This document shows, piece after piece, positions 33,705 through 45,400 of a DNA stretch of 64,000 nucleotides. Position 1 is the first letter of the stretch, and each line of letters starts with the position of its first letter. The stretch comes from Coriolopsis trogii. Lineage: Eukaryota > Basidiomycota > Agaricomycetes > Polyporales > Polyporaceae. The DNA lies in assembly GCA_020543525.1 (NCBI GenBank), contig JAHYIO010000031.1, positions 744,001 through 808,000 of the forward strand. Direction: 5' to 3'. The notes under the pieces were generated by a model. The model made no database searches. It saw nothing but the letters and a program-made list of their open reading frames with translations, and was not told the DNA's origin. A program made the position numbers and the translations under genes.

Positions 33705-36700
33705 ATGGACCTCTCGTCCGCCGCTGAGCAGCGAGCGACCGCTGTCGCTAAACTCAAGCGTGCTGCCTCCCTACCGCGCATGAAGGATGGTCGCCGCCCT
33801 CCTATGCACGTAGAAGCCGTCAGCGAAGGAGAGCGGTCCCAGGGAGAGGACCGATACGGCGGAGATGAACGAAGCCGGTCAGGCGGGAGCAGGGACGACG
33901 TCGACAGTCGCGCACACTTGGCAGATTCCCCACCAGACGACGTTCCCAATGGGACCCACGACGAGCCGGAGGCAACGCAGGAGGTCGAGGCGGTAGGAGG
34001 CGTGGAGGACGTGGCGGGGCACGGACAGGTCCCGCATGGTGATGCGGATGCAGAGGAGGGCGAGGGCAGGGTGGACGGGACAGCGCAAGTCGGGGACACC
34101 ATCAAGCCTGCCAAAAAACGTCGATCGAGGTCCCGCTCCCGCTCAAGAGGGTCAAAGGACATGAAGGGCAAGGCTCTCGCCAAGCAGTCGCCGCAATTCA
34201 GCTCCGCAAGTCATACCAACGAGTCTTCAGCAGATGAGTACTACACGTCTGGTCCCGGTGAAGACCCGCCACCGTCTCCCCCACTCATATCGCCAATACC
34301 GTCCAACCTGGCGGGCTTCCCAGCATCGCATTTCCTACGCTCACCTATCGCGACCCTCAATCCGCTCTTCTATCCTGGCACGACGCCTCCTACCCCTCTG
34401 CCATCACTCGATGAAATCCAGAAGGGTGTCGGTTTGTTCCGGTCGAACAGTGCTGGGGCAGCAAGAGCTATGGCTATGTCCAAATTGACCGGGGGTACCG
34501 AGCCCGTCGACCTCACATTCATCTCTCAATCTGCCAAACCATTGGCCAAGCTCACCAGGAACAACACCGTTGCAGGTGGCGAGCGGATGGAAGCGCGACG
34601 GATGCTGCTGACTCGGCTAGGGAATCGTCTCAACAATCAGACAGACGGAGAACAGACCAGCGGCGGCGAAGAAGCACCCCCACCGCCGATAGTGGCGACA
34701 AAGAAGAAGCGACGTCGGTCGCGACGAAGTTCTTCACGGGCAGAGACCGTGGTCGACGATCGTGAGGATCGCGAGCCTTCTTCGACCACTCCTAATACCC
34801 CCGTCGTTCCCCCATCACCCCTGCCACCGTTCTTCCGAAACACACCAGAGCCACCCCGTCCGCCCTCTTCAAATAGTCGCTTGCAGAACGGCGATGCTGG
34901 TAGAGCGTCGCCTCGCATGCCCCTCAACGGGAATGCGCCATACAGCTTCGAGACCCTGGGACACCGAGGACCAGTCATCGAAGATGAGGACGACTTGCCC
35001 GACCGTGTCTCTCCCACCCGACCACCCGCTCTTCCCGCTACGCCTGCGCGCGTTCACCGCACACCTGGCGGTGCTCGCCAACCTCACACTTCTGACGCAC
35101 CATCGACTGCATCGACCGACTCCGCACTACCGGGCGCGGTGGCGGTTCCGATGTTTCTCTCACACAACCAGAGCTTCCGTCAGGACTTCCCTGCAAGTCC
35201 GTTTCAGACACCGCTCAAGGAGCCAGTTTTCCCGGATGAAGAAGAGACTCCTTACCAGGATCAACGAAGTAGGAGTCGGTTGGGTCAACCCGCCGCAGTG
35301 GATCGTGTCAGCGAGATCAGCTGGGTAGCGGAGCTCGGTGAGTACTTGGATGCAGCTTCCACTTCAGATCGACTAACAGAGGTACAAGTGACCGAGCAGC
35401 CTCCTTCTGACGATGAAGACGACGACTTGGATGAAGAAGACGAAGCGCCGCCTGATGCTGGGCTGGATGAAGATGGTGATGATGGGTATGCTGACGAGCC
35501 CGACGTCGCTGAGGGCCCATCTTCTCGCGAATTCTCTCCAGAAGTTGAACGACCGTCAGCACCGAATCCTCTCATAGTCGATGTCGAGACCTCGCCAGAG
35601 ATGAACCCGGCCCATGTCCCGCCTTCTCCGTCTTCCGTCCTTGCACTGTCCGTGGCAGCCGAACAACAGCTGCATACGGAAGCGCAACCGTCTCCTCGGA
35701 CGTACCCCATGCGTCTCTCTGTCGCTCGTTCTCCCTCTGCTGCCGCGGACTACACGGATTGGGACGAAGCACGAGCAGAGTCCACGCCGAAGCGTCCAGG
35801 AGAAGGCGTCAGTGCCTGGGACAAGGTCAAGGGCGCGTTCACGCGCACCGGATCCACTAGCGGCCGCCGCTCGCGTACAAACAGTCTCAGCGCACGCGAG
35901 AGGAGGTACAACACCGACTCGAGTGTCAGCCGAGAAAGTGGCGCGAGCCTCAAGATGGAGAAGACGGACTCGCCTGGGGGCGGCGTGTTTGCGATGCAGC
36001 AGGCACAGCCCCCGATGCAATCTGCGTCCGCGTCCGCGTCGATCCTGTCGCTCGCGCCGCAGTCCGCACCTCCTGGGGGTGTGTCGGCCGTTCCTCCCGT
36101 GTCCTCAGCTGATCTCCTCAGATATGCCGACTCGAAGCTGTTCCCGTTCCCGGCGCTCAAGCAGCTCGAGGAGCAGCGACGTGTGCGAGGAGGGATCACT
36201 CCGTCCGCTTCTTCGCCCGACGTAGCATCACCACTGGGTGGCTTCCCGTTCCCTCTCGAGGCCGTCCCAAGCTCGACAAGCTCTTCAGGTGCAACGACGA
36301 AGGTGGCAGATGGTGGCAGGGAGCGGAAGTTGTCTCACCAGGCATCTGATAGCCGCCTATGGGCCAAATACTCCCAACCTCTTTCCTCGGCTCCGTCCAC
36401 TTCCTCGCACCCAGACTACTTCAATGTTCCTTCGGCGCCGGCCATCACCGCTACTACGAGCTCTTCCGGATCGCTGGGTAAATTGCCTATGAACCGGGAC
36501 GGAGTGCGGAAGTGGTTGAGCTTGTTTGCCAAGTCTCAGCCGTCGACTCCCACAACATCTAATGGTCCGTCCGCACCCCATGCCGATAGCCGTCCGGCGC
36601 CGTTGGCCAAGAAACCATCGCTCTCTGACCTTTTGCAGCGGAAGGAGAGCGAGCTTACCGTGCAGAGTTGGGACGAGAACAGTGACAAGTCCCGGACGCC

Positions 36701-38903
36701 CACGAACGTCACGAGTGCACATAGGTTTGGGACGCCCAAGGACATTCAGCAACGCTATCTGGAGGCATCGCAGGACTTGCGGCCTCACGGAGACGCGGAC
36801 ATGAACGTGTCGACGAGTGGAGCGGCGTCGCCTGCATACGTTCTCTCCAATCACTCTTCCCCCGGCTTCTCATCCCCACCTGACCCGCCTTCGTCTACCA
36901 CGCCTGACCCCCAGTCTTCTTTAGACGACTTTCCCACGAGATCTACGTCCGAATCGTTTTCGTCCACGTTGTCGTCGTCGCACCACTCCCCCGATCCTAT
37001 GCCCAACGAGCCCTCTGCGGGCGCGATCATCATGGAACGGCTCGACGAAGTGCTTGGACGAGGTTCCAAGAGCTCGCTGTGGCCTTCCGCTGTTGATGAT
37101 CCACCAAGGAAGCTCATCTTGTGTTCGCCTGTTCTACAAGTGTCGAATGCGAACACCGTCAAGGATCGCTTCCTCTTCCTGTTCAACGACATCCTCATCA
37201 TCGCCAAGCCCGTCCTCCAGGACACCGACGCACTTCTCGACGCGACGAAACCGAGTCCGTTGGACAGGAAGTACATTGTCAAGAGCGTCGTCCGTCTCAG
37301 AGACCTCCGCTTCAGCAGCGACCGGGACGACACGCGTGCGAAGACGTCGGCAACGTCGAACCCCATGAGGCAGCCCGTCATACGGAATTTCGTGCATCAG
37401 TTTGCGAAGGAGCCAGACTCGGCGGTGATGGCGCTGTTTGGCAAGACGAGTGCAAGGGACGACGTTGCGCTCGGGCAGCTGCTGTTCCGTGCGATTGACC
37501 TGGACCGGGCGCGCCTCGGGGACTATCTGGCGAGGCGGTCGTCAAAGGTCGCGCTGAAGGCCTACGTCGACAGCTTCGGGCTTACCGGACTTCGCATAGA
37601 CAAGGCGCTCCGCGTTTTCTTGCAGTCGATTCACATTCCTTCGCGGGCGACGGCCGGACACTCTAGTGCCCTCGACTACCTCCTCGATTCGTTTGCGAGT
37701 CGGTGGTATGAGGCGAACGCTGGAATTGTTGCGTATGACAAGGACGTGGCTATCAAGCTCACGAGAGCTATTGTCCAGCTCAACGACGTCATGCACGGCG
37801 GCATCGCGCAGGAGCCTGGTATCACTGGGTACCCGAAGCGGAACGTGCTTGCGCGCGACTTCGTCGAGGCGTTCAGACGTGCGGACCCTCGTTCGCTGGT
37901 CGCGGAAGATTTCTTGGACAAGATCTACTCGTCCATCCGTCGAGAGAAGCTCTGTCAGGCCCGGCATCCGACCAGCTTGAACGCGCAACCCGACATCATC
38001 ATCAACGTGAAGCGGCCTCTCCCACCGCGTCTCACCTATCGCATGCAGTCCGATCCTGTCATCCTCCGCATTCCCCAGCCCGACCCCCAGCTCACCATCC
38101 AACTCTTCGGTCAGGACCTCGTGTTCGACCCGCCAATACTCAACTTTGCAAAGTCCTCCGAAGTCTCGTTCCGCGTGACGGGGCATGCGTTGGGCAACAA
38201 GACGATCGTCATGTGGAAGTCGGGGCCCAACGCCCTTGCCTACTCTGGATTGCCGCTGAGCAGCCCTGTCGTGGTCGAGCGCTCGTTCATGCGGAACACG
38301 TTCCAGGTCGCGTTCCTCAACCACACGGGGCTGAAGCGCCGATACATGTTCAGCGTCGAGGACCCGCTCTGGCGCCATCAGTGGACGGTCTCGTTGAAGC
38401 GCCAGATTGACATCTCATCTTCTGCGCCTATCGCAGGGCCATCTTCCAGTCGAGCCGCTGAGGACCTTGCTTTCAAGGTTCTGCAGGACACCCTCATCGG
38501 ATCTGAGGCTTGCGAGAATTCGTTCTCTGGGCCACCTCTCTCGCCCATAGATCAGGCGTTCGCACAGCTCAATAGTCGGAGTCGGAGCGGGAGCGTGACA
38601 AACGCCCTTGGTCGCTCTGGTTCCCGTCGGCTCGGTGTGTCCGCTTCCCACACACGCTCGAAGTCGCGCAGTCAGCTGTACCGCGAGAATGGCGCGGGGA
38701 AGTTCGAGTCGGAGCTGGATGACGACTACGATGGCGGGTTGGAGACGACGCCTTCGCAGAGACTGGAGGGCCGGTTGTGGAGTGGACACGAGCTGGAGAC
38801 GATATGTCGGCAGAACAGCTCGATACCCTCCGTGTTGGCGTATCTGCAAGTCGGGTTGGGCGAGAATGGCCATCATGCGAACGGGAACGGGACCGCTTCA
38901 TGA
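33705..38903 (+). CDS. Large Sec7-domain protein with PH-like domains (Arf-GEF family, atypical)
   Basis: A single uninterrupted frame of 1732 codons. Residues 1 to about 1100 are low-complexity, rich in Ser, Pro, Arg and acidic residues, with RS-like stretches. About 1120-1230 looks like a PH domain (RFLFLFNDILIIAKP). A Sec7-like domain follows (about 1235-1430: LRIDKALRVFLQSIHIP, LDYLLDSFASRWYEAN, AIVQLNDVMHG, LDKIYSSIRREKL), and then a second PH-like region (about 1435-1570). Where active Sec7 domains have the FRLPGEAQ loop with the catalytic glutamate, this protein reads IHIPSRAT, with Arg1314 at the glutamate position. Arf exchange activity is therefore doubtful. It may act as a scaffold or Arf-binding protein at membranes, an inference. 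The absence of introns contrasts with its neighbours. Confidence 0.75.
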   Translation: MDLSSAAEQRATAVAKLKRAASLPRMKDGRRPPMHVEAVSEGERSQGEDRYGGDERSRSGGSRDDVDSRAHLADSPPDDVPNGTHDEPEATQEVEAVGGVEDVAGHGQVPHGDADAEEGEGRVDGTAQVGDTIKPAKKRRSRSRSRSRGSKDMKGKALAKQSPQFSSASHTNESSADEYYTSGPGEDPPPSPPLISPIPSNLAGFPASHFLRSPIATLNPLFYPGTTPPTPLPSLDEIQKGVGLFRSNSAGAARAMAMSKLTGGTEPVDLTFISQSAKPLAKLTRNNTVAGGERMEARRMLLTRLGNRLNNQTDGEQTSGGEEAPPPPIVATKKKRRRSRRSSSRAETVVDDREDREPSSTTPNTPVVPPSPLPPFFRNTPEPPRPPSSNSRLQNGDAGRASPRMPLNGNAPYSFETLGHRGPVIEDEDDLPDRVSPTRPPALPATPARVHRTPGGARQPHTSDAPSTASTDSALPGAVAVPMFLSHNQSFRQDFPASPFQTPLKEPVFPDEEETPYQDQRSRSRLGQPAAVDRVSEISWVAELGEYLDAASTSDRLTEVQVTEQPPSDDEDDDLDEEDEAPPDAGLDEDGDDGYADEPDVAEGPSSREFSPEVERPSAPNPLIVDVETSPEMNPAHVPPSPSSVLALSVAAEQQLHTEAQPSPRTYPMRLSVARSPSAAADYTDWDEARAESTPKRPGEGVSAWDKVKGAFTRTGSTSGRRSRTNSLSARERRYNTDSSVSRESGASLKMEKTDSPGGGVFAMQQAQPPMQSASASASILSLAPQSAPPGGVSAVPPVSSADLLRYADSKLFPFPALKQLEEQRRVRGGITPSASSPDVASPLGGFPFPLEAVPSSTSSSGATTKVADGGRERKLSHQASDSRLWAKYSQPLSSAPSTSSHPDYFNVPSAPAITATTSSSGSLGKLPMNRDGVRKWLSLFAKSQPSTPTTSNGPSAPHADSRPAPLAKKPSLSDLLQRKESELTVQSWDENSDKSRTPTNVTSAHRFGTPKDIQQRYLEASQDLRPHGDADMNVSTSGAASPAYVLSNHSSPGFSSPPDPPSSTTPDPQSSLDDFPTRSTSESFSSTLSSSHHSPDPMPNEPSAGAIIMERLDEVLGRGSKSSLWPSAVDDPPRKLILCSPVLQVSNANTVKDRFLFLFNDILIIAKPVLQDTDALLDATKPSPLDRKYIVKSVVRLRDLRFSSDRDDTRAKTSATSNPMRQPVIRNFVHQFAKEPDSAVMALFGKTSARDDVALGQLLFRAIDLDRARLGDYLARRSSKVALKAYVDSFGLTGLRIDKALRVFLQSIHIPSRATAGHSSALDYLLDSFASRWYEANAGIVAYDKDVAIKLTRAIVQLNDVMHGGIAQEPGITGYPKRNVLARDFVEAFRRADPRSLVAEDFLDKIYSSIRREKLCQARHPTSLNAQPDIIINVKRPLPPRLTYRMQSDPVILRIPQPDPQLTIQLFGQDLVFDPPILNFAKSSEVSFRVTGHALGNKTIVMWKSGPNALAYSGLPLSSPVVVERSFMRNTFQVAFLNHTGLKRRYMFSVEDPLWRHQWTVSLKRQIDISSSAPIAGPSSSRAAEDLAFKVLQDTLIGSEACENSFSGPPLSPIDQAFAQLNSRSRSGSVTNALGRSGSRRLGVSASHTRSKSRSQLYRENGAGKFESELDDDYDGGLETTPSQRLEGRLWSGHELETICRQNSSIPSVLAYLQVGLGENGHHANGNGTAS

Positions 38904-40086
38904 CCTCGTGGGCAGTCGACCCTCGTTTCTCGTGAGTTCCCCCCCCCCACGCTTGTCTCTGCGTGATCTGTGCTAATGAAGGGGTACCATCGCCTAGCGG
39001 AATTGTGATATCTGCTGTGGATGCATGTTTTGCTTTGTGTACTATCATGGGTCATCTTTCCCTCCTGACGGACTACGCTCATCCCATCGTCGCCATCATC
39101 ATCATCCCCAGCTGTAGTTAGTTACGTAGAATACTCACTGTCCATGTCTGCCTCAATCCCCTTCCTTAGCTACTGCCAGTCTCGATCCACTGCTCATCCC
39201 TAATGTTATGTATGCATCGCTCCATATGGGATCCCACTCCTCGTGTTCTTTATTATCGCTAATACGCTCGTTACTACCCCGCACTGTTATCTGTATACCG
39301 CCCCTGCTGGCTCCGTTAGACCTATGATATAGGTATAGTCAACTCATATGTGTATACCAGGTCTCTGGAACATCATGCCAATGGTGACTGCAGACATGCT
39401 GCCTGTAAGCAGGATTTCTTGCGGATCTTCAGACGACACGACCCCGAAGTTCAGAAAGGGTGCCATCATAAGCTTCACTGCCACCGTTAGGTGTCCGGGG
39501 GCCGCCTGGGGTTCTCACCCTTACGCTGGGTTAAAGACTTGAAGGGAGGCTTGCGCGCATACATCCTTATGATTATACATCCCACTCGGTCCCTCTAGCT
39601 CACACGCACACATTTCAAGACCCTTCTGACAACTCACGGCTCGTACGCAAACCACTTGTTCATCCATATGCACTAGTACATCTCAGGATCGGCTTTCCAA
39701 GATGGCCGCTAACGCGTCGCACGATTACCGCGGCAGCGGCGCAGTGCAGCCTGCGCCCGTGCCTGGTCGCATCTCACGCATACAGTTGGGCCCGACCTAA
39801 GGCTGCTCCCGTCTGCAAAGTGCCTGATTCTGGCGAGGACCGACTCTATATGTGTCTATTGACTCTCACAGGTCTTAGCCGGCGGGGCCGTCATAAGTGC
39901 GACACAGTCATCCAGAACGTCCCATCTCCAGGCTTACAAAACAACCACCGCTCGCTCTACGTGTTCTGATCCTCAAGCGTTGTCGTTGCTCTTGACCCGA
40001 TCCCCTTCCTTTACATTCCTTATCGCCCTTCGCCAACACTTTGCCTCGTCGAGCTTGTCTTGCCGCTTGAAGCTTGAAGGAACAAC
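38904..40086. other. Intergenic
   Basis: 3' flank of the Sec7 gene (with a C10 run at about 38939) and 5' flank of the next gene. A 32-codon ORF starts at 39702 (MAANASHDYRG, stop near 39799); I have no basis to call it a gene. Confidence 0.4.
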
Positions 40087-41618
40087 ATGGCCGGAGACAG
40101 AATTTCTCGCGGGGCGACCTTTTGGGGCCTGGTCGGGGGTGTCATGGTGGCATTGAAGTTGAAGGAACATTACGATGAATGTGAGTGTCCTTGTATGGCC
40201 AACTCGTTGTCCTATTCGTCGCGAGCTCAAGCCTCGGCGCCTTGAAAGACTCCACGCTGCCTGGAGAGGAGGAAGGCCTCGGGCACGGTCCGGTTGCGTT
40301 GCGCACTCCGAACATGGACGAGGACGCGATCGACGGTGCGTCGCTCCTGGACACGACACTGCCCACAACACGCCCCAAACGGCAGCGCAAGGCGGACTGC
40401 TGCATGTGCTGCGGAATGCGGTATGTCGCACTTTGGCCGTCGTTGTGACAATGCGCGGCGCGGATGACTGATCCTCGCGACGTGACGTTGATTGCAGCTG
40501 CGGGCTGTTCTGGAAGGCGTTTGGGATCGTGTGCTTGCTCTTCCTCGGATGGCAGGCGATCAGGCTCGCTATTTGGGCGGTCAAGGTGCGCTTCAATGTA
40601 ACGTGGCTCCTGCGCGTCTGTCGTACTGAAAGCGGACGCGTTTAAGCCCTCGCCCACTGGTTTGGAGGGCATGCCGGAGTATAGCACGTCTCTAGGGTGC
40701 ACGAATGCCCCGCATGTCTACAAGGGTGGAAAGCAGGACATCTTCGTTCCGGTCGGCCAGAACCAGAACAAGGGCGACCACTCCATGGACTTCCGAGGTG
40801 GCGGGGTGGGCACGGTCATGGTTGCTCAAGGCGAACCTGACCTGAAGGACGTCAAGTACGAGCTCACTCTGCGCTCGGAAGACTCGAAGCTCCTGGAGAG
40901 CACAATCCTCGATTACCCTACGCAGGAGGACATGGATGATAACATGAAGAGCAGCCGTCTTCAGCTGATCACGCCCTCTTCGGCTGACGCATGCACTCGT
41001 TTCGACGTGACGGTCTATCTGCCACAGAAGGTCAAGACGCTACACATCCAGTCTCATGTGACGACGCAGATCAAGTTCGACCCGGATTCGAACTTCAACC
41101 TCAACTCGCTCAGCGTGACGATGTACCAGCTTGGGCTGAACAACCTGCTGCTTCCCACGGAGGGCGTGCACGCGCAGAAGATGAAGCTGCAGCTCACCCG
41201 GGGCTGGCTCGTGGGCGACGTGACGATCGGGGAAGGCGCCGAGCTGTTCACGCAACGTGGAGATGCTGTGATGAACGTACACGTCCACCCTGCGCCGTCA
41301 AGCGTCGAGCCGCCGGCTACAGTCAAGCTGCTCACGTCGTCGGGGGCGGGTCGGACCGACGTGTTCTTCGTAAACCACCCCGGATTCCCACACCGGCCCA
41401 TAGATGCGACGCACCATTCCTCCATGGGAGGGGAGCTGTATCTGACGTACAAGGACGCATGGTTCAATGGGACCGTCGACTTGGCGGCGAAGTCGTTTTC
41501 GGCTACGGGCCTGTCGAACGCGTTCAGAAAGGAGGAGGGGCTGCCGTACGTCGGCAGCCGGGAGGGTGGTGATAAGATGACGGTGAAGTCGCAGGGATGG
41601 GCGGGGTTGTATTTCTGA
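40087..41618 (+). CDS. Single-pass membrane protein of unknown function
   Basis: Not recognised as a named family. Four exons fit: exon 1 begins MAGDRISRGATFWGLVGG (40087-40180); exon 2 begins near 40250 with STLPGEEEG and ends CCMCCGMR. Exon 3 carries the TM helix (FWKAFGIVCLLFLGWQAIRL), and the last exon begins PSPTGLEGMPEYS at about 40638. A Cys cluster (CCMCCGMRCG) lies just before the helix. The C-terminal ~320 residues are rich in beta-type hydrophobic/polar alternation (KTLHIQSHVTTQIKF, NLNSLSVTMYQLGLNNLLLP), as in many fungal proteins with a cytosolic N-terminus and an exposed beta-rich domain. The end, GWAGLYF, is a typical conserved terminus. Function unknown. Confidence 0.65.
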
Positions 41619-42430
41619 GTTTGGCCTGCACACCTGATTCTGAGTAGGTACTCCTGACGGTCTTTTGGGATAATGGGATGCGCGGATGCGCGGTATTTAT
41701 GTTGTGCACACCTCACGCTACATCTTCCTCAATCGGTGTACAGACTGAACGAATATCAATCAGTAAGACGGGTATCCACTCGCGATGGGTCACGTCCACA
41801 GCTGGCAGCATGGACTTTGACCCGTGAAGGGTGGTTTGACTCGGATGTGCGTGTTCAGCGTTCAGCACATTGATGTCTTCTTTCCTTTCAAAGACGGCCC
41901 GGGTTGCACCAATGCGGGAGTATGTTTGTTTGCCTCTCGGCACGGACTGAGAGCGAGGGGGTGCGTTGGGATTGTCGCCATGCAGAGTCGGACTGTCCTC
42001 CAACCCGGACGGTAATGGATCTGCAGAAACGGATTGAGTGGCGCAATCACCACGAGCTTGCTTGGGCACGCACCGCACCATCCTTGACACCGTGTGACCT
42101 CGTGCTAACCAGCACGGATGCTCTCTGGACGACCTCGCCCTCACCCCAACCTTCAACGGCGAACCTTGTCTCTGCTCGCCATCTGCTACGCCTGCCTCCT
42201 CCATTTCTGCCCCCGCCATCCACAACACTCCAGACTTTGCATTATCCGCCCGGAGTCACTGAACGCCCGCCTCGGCTCAAAGTCAGCCCGCCCCGGTCCA
42301 AGACGTGGGGACACAGTGCATACATCAGCTACATCCTCGGGCTTAGGTTCAACAGTTTCAGCACGCCCTTTCGCCGCACATCCCCCTCAATCTAGCGGCC
42401 TTGTAATCGTCTGCTCTGGCTCTGAAGGCA
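41619..42430. other. Intergenic
   Basis: Several overlapping short frames, none with family resemblance. The last 150 bp are the likely 5' UTR of the transcription factor. Confidence 0.4.
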
Positions 42431-45400
42431 ATGGCAGACGTCCGGCATCAGGACGGTATGGCGCGCAGGGGGACCGATTCGGCGGTAACCGCCGGACAGC
42501 CCGACCGGACGGACAGATCGGAGGACGAGGGGCCAGCCCGGTACTCATCCAACGTCTCCAGCGGTGCCGGCCAGTCGAAATCACAGCGGATTGCCAAAGG
42601 TGCGTTCGGTGCGATTGTTATGGCTTCAAGCTCTGGTGTGAAGATAGGGGATGAGGCATGCGTGTCGGAGGCGTCACTGACAGTCGGGCTTTGCTCCAGC
42701 TTGCGATAGATGTCGGAAAGCGAAAAGCAAGTGCGAGCCGTCTCCGAACGATGGGGAGCCATGCAAAGCGTGTGCTGCTATGAGCGGAGGTGTGTCGTCG
42801 TCGCATTGTTCACTCCTCTTTTTTGTCTAATATATGCCTCTGCGTTATTCAGAATGCACATATACAGGTAGGCTACTATTCGATCACTCGCCCGGCACCT
42901 ACTGATACCGAACGTCGCACAGCTCCCAGCTTTCGGAGAGGCCCGCCCAAGGGCTACATTCAGGCGTTGGAACATCGCCTGCATCAAGTAGAGAGCGTAC
43001 TGGCTGCCATCATGTCCTCAAACGATCCTCACATCCAAGCCATCATCGATGAGCTCAGCCAGGACGAGCTCGCAGCATACATCCTCGAATGCGTCGACTC
43101 TGGTCCCTTCGTACGCCAACCCGTATAGATGCGTCGCATATAATTCAGCTCATCGATCCCCTTTCTTGATTGCAGGGAAAGAGCGGACGCGAGAAACAGG
43201 CGATAGATACCACGAAGGACAATTTCTTCGCCTCCATCGTCTCTGAGCAGCCCCCGGCAAAGGCTGACAGTCATCGATCGCGCCGACAGTCACGCGCCAC
43301 CAGGGAGAACGTTATCGAGTCCACATTCACATCAGGTAAGCACACCGCTCTGCGGAGCCACGTTCGCCCCCGAGGTGTTGTGGGCGCCAGTGTGTACTGC
43401 GATACTCAACGTCCACACACCCATCCGCAGATCAAGCGCGCACGACGCGCCCTACGCTTGCGTGGCAGGATCGTCTCAGTGCTCGGCTCGCGGACCTCTC
43501 GCTGGACCTGGACAGAGACGAAAGGCCTTCTCCGGAGCCTCAGCTGACGCCCCGGGCCGCAGTGGGTGAAGGGCATGAAGCCGATGACACGACCTCAGAG
43601 CCCCCGCGAACGAAGCAGCGACTCGACACTGATACCCCGCTAAGAAGAGGGACGATGGCTACTGTACGCCACATGCCGTCAGACCAGATGCCTGCAGAAG
43701 GTGAGTCAGGGTACCGACAGATCGGCGAGGGGCTTGTTGCTCCAGACGAGATACGATCTCATACTCACTTCGTCCACGTGTAGGTAGGTATGCGCTCGAA
43801 GATTCTGCAGACGCGTTTGGAAACCTGTCGATAGACGAGAACAGCGAGGCCAGTACCCGCCCTTCCTCATACGAGACCGAATATGCAAGGCTGACATGCC
43901 TCCAGGTCCGCTACCACGGTAACGTGGCTGGCCTGCAACTGCTCGCTCAGGCGGATCGGAGCGACGGACGCAACACTGAGGGTATATGGTAAGCGGACTG
44001 CTGTTTTCCCCACTTGACCACGATCTGACTTGTACTGACGACGGTGACCCTGATCGGAACAGGCTTTTTCCCATGGCCCAAGTCTGGCCAGGCAACACCT
44101 CCCGCATGGACGACGAGCGGGCACGAGAGGTGGAAGGATCTATCCACCTGCCGCCGGTGGACATGCAAACACAGCTTGTAAGGCTATTCTTTACGTACGT
44201 CAATCCGGTACTCCCGGTACTCGACGAAGAGTCGTTCATGACTCAGTACAACGCTTTGTGAGCCCCATGCCTTTCAGCGTTGCAATTGCGCTCACGAGCA
44301 TGCGTGGTACAGGAACTACGGGTATGTCACATCATTCGAAGACACTAGCTTCTGACCATGGCGGGAGCGACGGAGACTTAAGCGCGTTGCAGGTACCGCG
44401 ACCTCGAGGAGGACCTGCGTGCGACATGGAGGGAAGGAGCGAGCGTGCGCCCCGAGCGCCCACAGAAGCTAACGAAGCTGTTGCTGCTCTCGTGCTACGC
44501 CTACGCAGCGAGCCATCTGGACCGGCTGAACAAGACGGACTACGCGACAGAGTACGCGCGCGGCGCTCGCGCGATCCTCGATACGGTGTACCACCAAAGT
44601 CGCTCGTCGACCGTGCAAGCGCTCATCTTGCTGGGCATGCGAGAGTTTGGAATCGGTGAGTACCCGACGGCCGGCGGGTCGAGATGTACGGACGCGTTGA
44701 CGATAGGGGGCGGGACTTGCAGGGAGCTTGGAGGAGGGGTGGTTGCACATCGGTGCGTACCTGTTTGCCCGTTTGCCCGCTGACACAATCGTACGCCTCA
44801 TCGCCTGGACTTGCACGTTTTCCAGGGATGGCCATACGCATGGTGCGTTCTGCCGTCCGCTAAATCCTGGAGCAAAGCTGATAGAGAGGCAGGCGTTGGA
44901 CCTGGGCCTGAATCGCACTCCTGACAAATGGATGCACGGCGGGCGCGAGCTGTTCACAGACCGAGAGAAGGCGATCCGGAAGCGGATATGGTGGGCGTGC
45001 TGTCTGGCCGACAAGTGAGTCGCGTTCGGCGAGCGAGGCTGTTGCAGAAGGTGTCGGGATGTTCATCGCGCTCCTTGGGCACTGGCAGGTATTCCGCGTT
45101 GTTTCTGGGGAGGACGACAGCGATTCAGGAGGGCGACTTCTCGACCCCGGTACCAGAGGTCCCGTCGGTACGTCATTGCTGACCGTACCCGTTACGGCGG
45201 GGATGACTTACGCCGCCGCAGGACGACGTGGAGAAGATGTGGCAGCCGTGCGCACCAGACATCCTCGCTGGACGTATCCCTCCTCTCCCTGCCGCTTACG
45301 GCAGCTACTTCCGCCACGTCTCGTTGCTGGGTATGTGCCAGACCTTCTTGCTGAGCTGGCCGCTGTTCTCAGCAGTCACGCTCCCTCCCTGCGAATCTGA

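Noticed and set aside
33521..34183. 220-codon minus-strand frame opposite the Sec7 gene
   Set aside because: Pro/Ser-rich antisense of a low-complexity coding region; no domain.
37542..38378. 278-codon minus-strand frame
   Set aside because: Antisense shadow of the Sec7 domain in GC-rich third positions.
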